12,155 nucleotides of DNA from Rubrivivax sp. (GTDB lineage: Bacteria > Pseudomonadota > Gammaproteobacteria > Burkholderiales > Burkholderiaceae_C): positions 1-12,155 of the forward strand of contig JAUYAJ010000545.1 in NCBI GenBank assembly GCA_030693565.1, read 5' to 3'. Positions 1 through 6,746 of this stretch are shown here, one piece after another. The position numbers and the translations under genes are program-made. Numbering within the stretch: position 1 is the stretch's first letter; each line of letters starts with the position of its first letter. The notes beneath the pieces are model-generated. The model worked only from the letters and a program-made list of their open reading frames with translations, made no database searches and had not been told where the DNA came from.

Positions 1-929
1 TCGGCCGCGACGGCCGCGAAGAGGCCGAGGCCTTGCTCGAGCGGCGCAGCGGCGACACCAACAACCCGCGCATCCTGGGCGCCTTCAACGAACCCACGCC
101 CGACTGGCTGAGCTTCTTCCTCTTCACCTACTTCACCGACCGCGACGGCAAGTTCCAGCTCTGCGCGCTGGCCGAGAGCGCCTTCGACCCGCTGGCGCGC
201 ACGACGCAGTTCATGCTCACCGAAGAAGCCCACCACATGTTCGTCGGCGAGAGCGGCATCTCGCGGGTGATCCAGCGCACCGCGCAGCTGATGAACGAGC
301 TCAAGACCGACGACCCGGCGCGGCTGCGCGCCGCCGGCGTCATCGACCTGGGCACGCTGCAGCGTTACATCAACCTGCACTTCAGCGTCACCATCGACCT
401 CTTCGGCGCCGACCAGTCGAGCAACGCCGCGGTCTTCTACAGCTCGGGCCTGAAAGGCCGCTTCGAAGAAGGCAAGCGCGACGACGACCATGTGCTCAAA
501 GGCCAGACCTACAAGGTGCTCGAGGTGCAAAGCGGCCAGTTCGTCGACAAGGAAGTGCCTTTGCTCAACGCCCTCAACGAAGTCTTGCGCGACGACTTCA
601 TCAAGGACTCGGTGGCCGGCATCGGGCGCTGGAACCGGGTGCTGGACAAAGCCGGCATCCCGACCCGGCTGACGGTGCCGCACAAAGCCTTTCACCGCCG
701 CATCGGCGCGCTGGCCGGCCTGCAGGTGGCGCCCGACGGCCGCATCGTCAGCGCCGCCGAATGGGCGGCGCGGGTCCACGAATGGCTGCCCAGCGCCGAC
801 GACCGCGGCTTCGTCGCCAGCCTGATGGGGCCGGTCAGCGAACCCGGCCAGTTTGCCCACTGGATCGCACCGCCCGCCGTCGGCGTCAACCGCCTGCCGG
901 TCGACCACGACTACGTGCGCTTCGCGTGA
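1..929 (+). CDS. boxB: Benzoyl-CoA 2,3-epoxidase subunit B (BoxB), 5' end missing
   Basis: BoxB is the oxygenase component that converts benzoyl-CoA, O2 and reducing equivalents to 2,3-epoxybenzoyl-CoA in the aerobic Box pathway, in the cytoplasm. The frame is open from base 3 to the TGA at 927-929. It gives about 309 residues of a protein that is usually near 470, so roughly the first third lies outside the window. The TTG at base 33 is internal, because the residues before it (GRDGREEAEA) continue the family sequence. A diiron ExxH motif is visible in TEEAHHMF (Glu codons at 222 and 225, His at 231 and 234). Other BoxB-like stretches are the segment around TPDWLSFFLFTYFTDRDGKF and the end DHDYVRFA. 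The stop overlaps the GTG of boxA, which implies translational coupling and 1:1 supply of oxygenase and reductase. Identification is by remembered family sequence and is reinforced by the adjacent boxA. Confidence 0.95.
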   Translation, partial: GRDGREEAEALLERRSGDTNNPRILGAFNEPTPDWLSFFLFTYFTDRDGKFQLCALAESAFDPLARTTQFMLTEEAHHMFVGESGISRVIQRTAQLMNELKTDDPARLRAAGVIDLGTLQRYINLHFSVTIDLFGADQSSNAAVFYSSGLKGRFEEGKRDDDHVLKGQTYKVLEVQSGQFVDKEVPLLNALNEVLRDDFIKDSVAGIGRWNRVLDKAGIPTRLTVPHKAFHRRIGALAGLQVAPDGRIVSAAEWAARVHEWLPSADDRGFVASLMGPVSEPGQFAHWIAPPAVGVNRLPVDHDYVRFA

Positions 930-2185
930 GTTCAGCCAGCCCGGATGGCGCCCACGTCAGGCAGCACCTGATCGACCCCGAGATCTGCATCCGCTGCAAC
1001 ACCTGCGAGGCCACTTGCCCGGTCGGCGCGATCAGCCACGACGATCGCAACTACGTCGTCGACGCCAGCCGCTGCGAGCACTGCATGGCCTGCGTCGCGC
1101 CCTGCCCGACGGGGTCGATCGACCACTGGCATCTGCGGCCGCAAGGCAGCGTCTACAGCCTGGCCGAGCAACTCGGCTGGGACGAACTTCCGCCGCAGCC
1201 GGCTGGCGCCGACCTTCCCGCGCAAGCCGCGTCCGCCGTCGCCGCCGCGCCAACCCAGCCGGCGCCGGCTGCGCGCGGCGCGACGCGCCCGCCCTGGTCG
1301 GCCGCGCAGCCCAGCATCGCGCTCTACGGCCCACCGGCCGGGCTGCCGCCGGTCACGGCCACCGTCACCGGCAACCTGCGCGTCACCGATACCAGCGCCC
1401 AGCATGGCCTGGACGGCGACACCCACCACCTCGTGCTCGACTTCGGCGCCCAGCCCTTCCCGGTGCTCGAAGGGCAGTCGATCGGCGTTCTGCCGCCCGG
1501 GCTGGACAGCGCTGGCCGGCCGCACCACATGCGCCAGTACTCGGTGGCCAGCCCGCGCAATGGTGAGCGCGCGGGCTACAACAACCTCTCGCTGACCCTC
1601 AAGCGTGTGCTTCAGGACCGCGACGGCCGGCCGGTGCGCGGCGTCGCCTCGAACTACCTGTGCGACCTGCAGGTCGGCGACACGCTGCAAGTCGTCGGCC
1701 CCTATGGCAGCAGTTTCCTGATGCCCAACCACCCGGGCAGCCACATCGTGATGATCTGCACCGGCACCGGCAGCGCGCCAATGCGGGCGATGACCGAATG
1801 GCGGCGCCGCCAGCGCGGCGCTGCCAACGCGGCGGCAGGCAGCGGCCGGCTGCTGCTGTTCTTCGGCGCCCGCAGCCCGCAGGAACTGCCTTACTTCGGT
1901 CCGCTGCAAAAGCTGCCGCGCGACTTCATCGACATCCACTTCGCCTTCTCGCGCCTGCCTGGCCAGGCCAAGCGCCATGTGCAGGACGCGATGCGCGAGC
2001 AGGCCGGCGCGCTGGCGCCGCTGCTGGCCGACGACAATGCCTACTTCTACGTCTGCGGCGTCAAAGGCATGGAAGACGGCGTGCTCCAGGCCTTGCGCGA
2101 GATCGCCGATGGCGCCGGACTGGCGTGGCCGGCACTGGCGGCGGCGCTGGTGCGTGACGGCCGCCTCCACCTTGAAACCTACTGA
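926..2185 (+). CDS. boxA: Benzoyl-CoA epoxidase reductase subunit A (BoxA)
   Basis: BoxA passes electrons from NADPH through FAD and two [4Fe-4S] clusters to the BoxB diiron site. The chosen start is GTG at 926, overlapping the boxB TGA by 4 bp (GTGA), which gives 419 residues, close to the family size. The frame is open further upstream, but that part lies inside boxB. Two ferredoxin motifs stand at the N terminus: CIRCNTCEATCP (residues 21-32) and CEHCMACVAPCP (residues 50-61). An Ala/Pro-rich linker (about residues 85-130) follows. A ferredoxin-NADP reductase-like module comes next, with RQYS (203-206) for flavin binding, GTGSAP (280-285) for the NADP pyrophosphate, and YFYVCG (373-378). 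All eight cluster cysteines are present, so the gene looks intact. A long open frame on the opposite strand (932-2650) is a GC-driven shadow. Confidence 0.95.
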   Translation: MSSASPDGAHVRQHLIDPEICIRCNTCEATCPVGAISHDDRNYVVDASRCEHCMACVAPCPTGSIDHWHLRPQGSVYSLAEQLGWDELPPQPAGADLPAQAASAVAAAPTQPAPAARGATRPPWSAAQPSIALYGPPAGLPPVTATVTGNLRVTDTSAQHGLDGDTHHLVLDFGAQPFPVLEGQSIGVLPPGLDSAGRPHHMRQYSVASPRNGERAGYNNLSLTLKRVLQDRDGRPVRGVASNYLCDLQVGDTLQVVGPYGSSFLMPNHPGSHIVMICTGTGSAPMRAMTEWRRRQRGAANAAAGSGRLLLFFGARSPQELPYFGPLQKLPRDFIDIHFAFSRLPGQAKRHVQDAMREQAGALAPLLADDNAYFYVCGVKGMEDGVLQALREIADGAGLAWPALAAALVRDGRLHLETY

Positions 2186-2215
2186 AGCGCGGCCACCGGC
2201 TGCGCGCGCACTGCG

Positions 2216-3739
2216 ATGACGACACTCACACTTCAGACGGCTTCGGTGCTGGTCGTCGGCGCCGGCATCATGGGCGCCGGCATCGCCCAGGTCGCCGCCC
2301 AGGCCGGCCACCGCGTGCGCCTGTTCGACAGCCGCGACGGCGCCGCCGCTGACGCCAAGACCCGGCTCGCGACCACGCTCGACAGCCTGGTCGCCAAAGG
2401 CCGGATCGCCGCCGACGCCGCGCAGGCGACGCTGGCGCGCATCGAAACCATCAGCGCACTCGACGCCGCCACCGACGCCGGCATCGTCATGGAAGCCATC
2501 GTCGAAAACCTGGCCGCCAAACAAGGCCTGCTGCGCCAGCTCGAAGCCCTGGTCGGGCCCGACTGCGTGCTGGCCAGCAACACCTCGTCGATCTCGGTCA
2601 CCGCGCTCGCCGCCGGGCTGGCGCAGCCGGGCCGCGTCGTCGGCATGCACTTCTTCAACCCGGTGCCGCTGATGAAGCTGGTCGAGGTCGTGTCAGGCCT
2701 GCGCACCGACCCGGCCGTCGCCGACGCCGTGTTCAGCCTCGCCCAGGCCTGGGGCAAGGTGGCGGTGCATGCGCGCTCAACGCCGGGCTTCATCGTCAAC
2801 CGCATCGCCCGGCCCTATTACGCCGAGGCGCTGGCGCTGCTGCAAGAGCGCGCCGTGACACCCGCGGTGCTCGACGCCTGCCTGCGCGGCGCCGGCTTTC
2901 GCATGGGCCCCTGCGAGCTGATGGACTTGATCGGCCACGACACCAACTTCGCGGTCACGAACTCGGTCTTCGAAGCCAACTTCCACGACAAGCGCTACGC
3001 GCCTTCGCTGCTGCAGCGCGAGATGGTCGACGGCGGGCTGCTCGGCCGCAAGAGCGGGCACGGCTTCTTCCAGCACCCGGCCGGCGCTCCGGCGCTGCCG
3101 GTGGCCGTGCATGCGGCGCCAGCGAGTGCGCGCGAAGTCACGGTTCATGGCCACGGGCCGATCGCCGACCACCTGGAGCAAGCCGCGATCGGCGCGCTCG
3201 CAGGCCAGGGCTGGGGCCCGGCGCGCGAACCGGACAGCCCGTGGATCGGGCTCGACATCGACGGCGCGCGCCTGCTGCTCACCGACGGCTGCTCCGCCGA
3301 CCAACTGGCGGCCAGTTCGGGCCGGGCCGACATCGCCGTCTTCGACCGCCCGCTGGTCCGGGGCGCAGCCGGCAGCGCGCTGGCCTATGCCGTCGCCGAA
3401 GGCGCCAGCCCGGCCTGGCAGCAGCAAGCGCCTGCCTGGCTGTCGGCACTCGGGTTCGCGCCCTTGCAAGTGGCCGACAGCCCGGGGCTGGTGGTGGCGC
3501 GCACGGTGGCGATGCTGGTCAACGAAGCCGCCGACGCCGTGCAGCAAGGCGTGTGCAGCAGTGCCGGCGCCGACGCGGCGATGAAGCTGGGCCTCAACTA
3601 CCCGCAAGGGCCGTTCGAGTGGCTGGCCGGCTGGGGCGCAGAAGGCATCGTCAGCTTGCTCGACGCCCTCGACACCCAGTATCGCGGCGAGCGCTACCGC
3701 GTCAGCCCCTGGCTGCGCCGGCGCGCCTTGCGCCGCTGA
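2216..3739 (+). CDS. paaH: 3-hydroxyacyl-CoA dehydrogenase, PaaH/PaaC type
   Basis: This 507-residue NAD-dependent enzyme should oxidise (3S)-hydroxyadipyl-CoA or a related 3-hydroxyacyl-CoA to the 3-oxoacyl-CoA. That step is needed after BoxC and the aldehyde dehydrogenase in the Box pathway, and is shared with phenylacetate degradation. The N-terminal Rossmann fold has VVGAGIMGAG (GxGxxG at 15-20). The signature HFFNPVPLMKLVEV is at 145-158; His145 and Glu157 match the catalytic pair, and Asn195 in FIVNR matches the conserved active-site Asn of the family. After the first C-terminal domain (about 190-285) come a smaller degenerate region (about 310-400) and a second 3HCDH C-terminal domain (about 410-500, with NYPQGPFEW), as in PaaH-type two-domain proteins. 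The ATG is 30 bp after the boxA stop with no strong Shine-Dalgarno sequence, so it is probably read as part of the box operon. The exact substrate is inferred from context. Confidence 0.88.
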   Translation: MTTLTLQTASVLVVGAGIMGAGIAQVAAQAGHRVRLFDSRDGAAADAKTRLATTLDSLVAKGRIAADAAQATLARIETISALDAATDAGIVMEAIVENLAAKQGLLRQLEALVGPDCVLASNTSSISVTALAAGLAQPGRVVGMHFFNPVPLMKLVEVVSGLRTDPAVADAVFSLAQAWGKVAVHARSTPGFIVNRIARPYYAEALALLQERAVTPAVLDACLRGAGFRMGPCELMDLIGHDTNFAVTNSVFEANFHDKRYAPSLLQREMVDGGLLGRKSGHGFFQHPAGAPALPVAVHAAPASAREVTVHGHGPIADHLEQAAIGALAGQGWGPAREPDSPWIGLDIDGARLLLTDGCSADQLAASSGRADIAVFDRPLVRGAAGSALAYAVAEGASPAWQQQAPAWLSALGFAPLQVADSPGLVVARTVAMLVNEAADAVQQGVCSSAGADAAMKLGLNYPQGPFEWLAGWGAEGIVSLLDALDTQYRGERYRVSPWLRRRALRR

Positions 3740-3749
3740 CACGCCAGCC

Positions 3750-4523
3750 TCAGCGACAAGGGTCGCGGCGCGGCTGGGCGGCGGTGCGCAGCACCAGGTC
3801 GAAAACCGCGCCCGAGTCGTCGCCCACTTCAATCAAGCCGATGGCCTGGCTGCGCGCGCGGGTGGCGGCGTCGAGCCAGCGCGGCACACCGATGTCGGCG
3901 CGCACATGGCCGTTGCCCGCCAGCAGCAGCACGCCGCGGCCAGCGTGGGCAGCCACAGCGCGGGCCATGAACTGGTCGCGCGCCACCTGGGCCAGCGCCA
4001 TGCGCTGAGCGGTCGCGGCATCGACCTGGCCGCAGTGGCTGGCCTGTATCGCCTGGGCGATGGCGGCGCTGACAGCGGCCGGCACCGCAGCGTCGAACCC
4101 TTGCGCCGCCAGGCCTTCGCTCATCACACGCCGGGCGTCGGCGCGCGAGACGTTGACGGCCACCAGCGGCAAGTCGTGGCGCAGCGCCCGTTCGACGAAG
4201 GGCTGGTAGTAGCGCCAGTCCCAGCCTGCGCCGCCGGCAGCGGCGATCAGCGCAGCGGCGTCAGCCGGCGGCTGCTGCGCACGCAGGCGCTCGATGTCAG
4301 GCTGGCGTTCGCGGTCGAACTGCTCCATCAGCAGCGCCGGCCTGCCGCCGCGCGCCAGCCATGCATCGAAGGCCTGCAGCCGCAGCGCATGCTGGGCGGC
4401 GTTGTCGTGCACTTCGCCCAGCAACACCAGCGGCCGGCTGAAGTCCAGACGGATCGGCTCCGTCGTCGCGCAGCCCGCCAGCAGCAGTGCAACCAGCAGC
4501 CAGCGGGCGGCCGCTGCGCTCAC
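3750..4523 (-). CDS. ChaN-family (heme-binding) lipoprotein
   Basis: This 257-residue protein resembles the ChaN/haem-binding uptake family, known from an iron-regulated Campylobacter lipoprotein that binds stacked hemes. The GTG at 4521-4523 is chosen because it directly precedes a lipoprotein signal, with an LLAGC lipobox whose Cys is residue 18. The open frame upstream to 4865 lacks any such signal and overlaps the next gene. Family hallmarks are LLGEVHDN (GExH, residues 36-39), an internal WRYYQPFVERA stretch, NVSRADAR, and AGNGHVRADIGVP near the C terminus (GNGH at 203-206). It is expected to be exported and anchored to a membrane. The GTG overlaps the stop of the 122-residue gene by 4 bp, so it is translationally coupled and last in the iron operon. 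It converges with paaH, with 10 bp between stops and no visible terminator. Heme binding itself is inferred. Confidence 0.85.
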   Translation of the reverse strand: MSAAAARWLLVALLLAGCATTEPIRLDFSRPLVLLGEVHDNAAQHALRLQAFDAWLARGGRPALLMEQFDRERQPDIERLRAQQPPADAAALIAAAGGAGWDWRYYQPFVERALRHDLPLVAVNVSRADARRVMSEGLAAQGFDAAVPAAVSAAIAQAIQASHCGQVDAATAQRMALAQVARDQFMARAVAAHAGRGVLLLAGNGHVRADIGVPRWLDAATRARSQAIGLIEVGDDSGAVFDLVLRTAAQPRRDPCR

Positions 4524-4888
4524 GCCAGCCTCCCGGTGTCCGGTGCCGGCGGCAAGCGCTCGCGCGCCGCCTGCACCGCCAATTGCCAGCTCGCGGCGGC
4601 GGCCGAGCTGCCTGGTTGGGCCACCAGGCGCGCCATTGGCAGGTCGACATGCTCGAGGCAGGCACTGCGCCAGAACCAGGGCAAGGCCACATCGTCGGCG
4701 GTCGCCAGCAACACTCGCAGCATGCGCTGCAAGGTCACCGCTTCGCTCGCCAGGCCTTGGCGCGCCAGGCGCTGGCCCAGGCCCAGATAGATGCGGATCA
4801 GCGACGGATGGCCGGCATGCAAGCCGCAGCGCACGGCGATCTGCATGCGCTCCCAGCGCAGGCATTGGCGGGACACGTCGGGACTCAC
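4520..4888 (-). CDS. Unrecognised 122-residue protein coupled to ChaN-like gene
   Basis: I do not recognise a domain. The protein is small, mostly helical in appearance, basic in its first half, and has no signal peptide or membrane segment, so it is probably cytoplasmic. Its composition is coding-like, with Trp, Phe, Leu and Met in amphipathic spacing (for example LIRIYLGLGQRLARQG and ALPWFWRSACLEHVDLPMARL). There are three cysteines, at about residues 9, 21 and 81. The GTG start at 4886-4888 is supported by AGGAG nine bases upstream. Its stop overlaps the start of the ChaN-like gene (GTGA), and it begins 36 bp after the DUF2325 stop, so it belongs to the iron/heme operon. A cytoplasmic partner or accessory of the DUF2325 protein or of heme handling is possible but purely contextual. 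Confidence 0.75.
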   Translation of the reverse strand: MSPDVSRQCLRWERMQIAVRCGLHAGHPSLIRIYLGLGQRLARQGLASEAVTLQRMLRVLLATADDVALPWFWRSACLEHVDLPMARLVAQPGSSAAAASWQLAVQAARERLPPAPDTGRLA

Positions 4889-4897
4889 GGGATGCGA

Positions 4898-4902
4898 CTC
4901 CT
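4898..4902 (-). promoter_or_regulatory. Ribosome binding site for the 122-residue gene
   Basis: AGGAG on the minus strand, nine bases before the GTG at 4888. It is the only good Shine-Dalgarno sequence among the five tightly packed minus-strand genes from bfd to the ChaN-like gene. It fixes the GTG start rather than the later internal ATG at residue 15, and suggests fresh ribosome loading for the last two genes. Confidence 0.65.
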
Positions 4903-4924
4903 GGGCAGGCCGATGCGGCGCCGA

Positions 4925-6262
4925 TCAGTCTGCTTCGCCGATCACCGACAGTGCACGCCGCAAACCTGTCGCGCTCGGATTCTCGACGAAGACGCAGCGC
5001 TTGCCCGTGCGTTTGCAGTGGTCCTTGACCCGCCAGTATGCGTTGTGGCTGACGCAGCCGGCCTGGCAGATCACCAGGTCGGCTGCCGCCAGCGTCATCT
5101 CCAGTTGCCCGACGTTGTGCTCCGCGCCGCCGTCGTGGTGCAGAAAACGCGCGCCGCTGCCTTCGACCAGGCGCCGATAAGTTGGCACGCTGGCGGTGCG
5201 GCCACCGACGCAGAGCACGGCGCGGTTGCCGAGCTGGGGCGGCGCCGGGGCTGCGGCTTCAGCGCTGGCGTCCGCCGTGGCGGGCTCGCCGGCCACCGGC
5301 TCGCCGTCCAGGGCCAGGCCGCTGCGCGCACGCTGAAGTTCACGCTGCAGCTGGCCGATGCGTTCGGCCTGCCACTCGGCCCGGCGCGCCATCTGCAGCC
5401 GCCCTGCCAGCGCTGGTTGCGCCGCATGCAAAGTGCGGATCTCGTCGCGCAACAAGGCCACCGTGCTGTCGGCGGCCAGACGCCGGCCCCGCAGCTGCAG
5501 CAACTCGGCCTGCAACGCGTCGCAGCGTTCGGCGTGCTCGGCGGCCTGACGCGTGCAGCGCTGCTGGGCCGCAGCGAGCGCTCGCCCGAGGACGCCGTTC
5601 TCGTCGATCAAGGCCTCGAAACGCGCCAGCTCGACGCGCGTGACCATGCCCACCTGGTGCTGCAGCATGTGAACCTGGCCCAGCACCGCGTCCTCCAGCG
5701 CCGCTGTGCAGCGGGCGTGGGTCAGCGTGGCCCACAGCGCCGCTGGCAAGTCCTTGGCGTCGACTTGCGACTGCCACCAATCGGCCAGCGCCTCGGCGCT
5801 CTTGTTCGCCGCACTGTGTCGCAGCGCGGCCGCGAAGCGGCGGTCGAAGTCGCGCTGCAAGGCCTCGGCCACCGGGCTGCGCCGTTTGCAGTCGGTGACC
5901 ACGGCGCAGTGCATGTCGTAGTCGCTGATCTTCGGCTGTCCGCCCAGCGCCTTGCCGGCCAGCCGTCGCAGCGCGGCAATCGGCAGGCACACACCGATCA
6001 CTGGGCAGTGGGCGTGCGCACCCAGCTCCCACAAGCGCCGCCGCCGCGACCCGGAAGGCGCCGGCGCCGCAGCGACCTTGGCGCAACAGGTCGGCTGCGC
6101 TGCGGCCCAGGACATGGCCTCGGTGCCCGCTGCGAGCACGGGCTTCATGTCGGCAGCCCCGTCCAGCGGGTCCAGGGCCGGGGCGGCGCCGGTGGCGATG
6201 TCGAGCACGAAGTCAGCGCAAGCGTTGTTGAATGCAGCACAGCGAGTTCCGGTTGGGAGCAC
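4925..6262 (-). CDS. DUF2325 domain protein with coiled coil
   Basis: Burkholderiales-type protein of unknown function, up to 445 residues from the GTG at 6262. The start is uncertain: no good ribosome site precedes 6262, and ATG at 6148 (residue 39) or 6115 (residue 49) are alternatives. The conserved part begins near RRRRLWELGAHAHCPVIGVC (residues 73-92). Three parts are visible: an N-terminal Cys/His domain (about 73-195), a long Gln/Arg/Ala/Leu-rich coiled-coil segment (about 200-320), and a C-terminal DUF2325 domain (about 348-441) with VLCVGGR, HHDGG, VICQAGCVSHNAYWRVK and CKRTGK. The paired pattern HC-x5-C occurs at 85-92 and 118-125, and CxxxCxxH and HC-x6-C occur in the C-terminal domain, which hints at metal or heme ligation. 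It lies 31 bp after hemP and 36 bp before the 122-residue gene. There is no signal peptide, so it should be cytoplasmic. Confidence 0.85.
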   Translation of the reverse strand: MLPTGTRCAAFNNACADFVLDIATGAAPALDPLDGAADMKPVLAAGTEAMSWAAAQPTCCAKVAAAPAPSGSRRRRLWELGAHAHCPVIGVCLPIAALRRLAGKALGGQPKISDYDMHCAVVTDCKRRSPVAEALQRDFDRRFAAALRHSAANKSAEALADWWQSQVDAKDLPAALWATLTHARCTAALEDAVLGQVHMLQHQVGMVTRVELARFEALIDENGVLGRALAAAQQRCTRQAAEHAERCDALQAELLQLRGRRLAADSTVALLRDEIRTLHAAQPALAGRLQMARRAEWQAERIGQLQRELQRARSGLALDGEPVAGEPATADASAEAAAPAPPQLGNRAVLCVGGRTASVPTYRRLVEGSGARFLHHDGGAEHNVGQLEMTLAAADLVICQAGCVSHNAYWRVKDHCKRTGKRCVFVENPSATGLRRALSVIGEAD

Positions 6263-6293
6263 GGGCTGGCGCGGGCTGGCAGGTGCGGGGGGC

Positions 6294-6488
6294 TTACTTG
6301 GTGAGTATCAATTTGCCCAGCGAGGTCTGGCGCAGGCGGTAGACCGCCCCGCGATGTTCGATTTCAACTTCCTGCAGCGGGCCCAGCAGGTCGGCACTGC
6401 GCCAGCGCCGGCGATCGGGCGGCAACGCGGCCGTTGCCTGGGGCGCGGCGCCCGGCAAAGACGCCGGCAGTGGTGCACGCGCGGCCAC
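6294..6488 (-). CDS. hemP: Hemin uptake protein HemP
   Basis: A 64-residue protein whose second half carries the HemP family pattern: SADLLGPLQEVEIEHRGAVY followed by RLRQTSLGKLILTK at the very C terminus. HemP (HmuP in rhizobia) is a small factor linked to heme uptake; it has been reported to act as a positive regulator of heme receptor genes in rhizobia and Burkholderia. The N-terminal 25 residues are Ala/Pro-rich and probably disordered. The start is GTG at 6486-6488, only three bases after the bfd stop and without its own Shine-Dalgarno sequence, so translation is likely coupled to bfd. No TonB-dependent heme receptor gene lies in the window. Confidence 0.93.
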   Translation of the reverse strand: MAARAPLPASLPGAAPQATAALPPDRRRWRSADLLGPLQEVEIEHRGAVYRLRQTSLGKLILTK

Positions 6489-6491
6489 GGT

Positions 6492-6740
6492 TCAAGCCGC
6501 GACCGCGTTCAGGCGCACGAGCGGGCGCATCAGCAACACCGGCACCGCAGCCAGCGGCCGGGCCGCGACCGGCGCGCCGGCGCACAACTGGTGAAACGTC
6601 GCCTGCGCGCAGTCGTGGCAGGCGCCGCAGGCCGTGGCCACGCACAACTGCTCCTGCAAGGCCTCGAAGTTGGCACAGCCTTGCTGGACTTCGCGAGCGA
6701 TGTCGCGATCCGAGATCCGGTGGCAGAGGCAAACTATCAT
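6492..6740 (-). CDS. bfd: Bacterioferritin-associated ferredoxin (Bfd)
   Basis: An 82-residue (2Fe-2S) protein. Bfd docks on bacterioferritin and delivers electrons to its heme so that stored Fe(III) is released as Fe(II). The [2Fe-2S] ligands follow the Bfd spacing C-x1-C-x31-C-x2-C: Cys4 and Cys6 in IVCLCHRISD, Cys38 and Cys41 in ACGACHDC, with further cysteines at 22, 33 and 44. The ATG at 6738-6740 is chosen because the family begins with this M-I-V-C-L-C sequence; the frame continues open upstream through the operator to 7073, but that is not coding. The C-terminal 35 residues (after about 47) are longer than in short Bfd proteins and are hydrophobic/Ala-rich. It follows bfr after 100 bp, and a Fur-like palindrome lies just upstream. 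Confidence 0.95.
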   Translation of the reverse strand: MIVCLCHRISDRDIAREVQQGCANFEALQEQLCVATACGACHDCAQATFHQLCAGAPVAARPLAAVPVLLMRPLVRLNAVAA

Positions 6741-6746
6741 GCGCTC

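Noticed and set aside
932..2650. 572-residue open frame on the minus strand across boxA and paaH
   Set aside because: It is antisense to two clearly recognised genes, is Arg/Ala/Gly-rich without any domain, and spans their intergenic gap. It is typical of GC-rich shadow frames.
3750..4865. Longer N-terminal extension of the ChaN-like protein to 4865
   Set aside because: The extension overlaps the 122-residue gene out of frame and puts the lipoprotein signal in the middle of the protein. The GTG at 4523 directly before the signal is far better.
4487..6304. 605-residue open frame on the plus strand across the iron operon
   Set aside because: It runs opposite DUF2325, the 122-residue gene and part of the ChaN-like gene. 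Low-complexity Arg/Gln/Ala composition and no motif mark it as a shadow.
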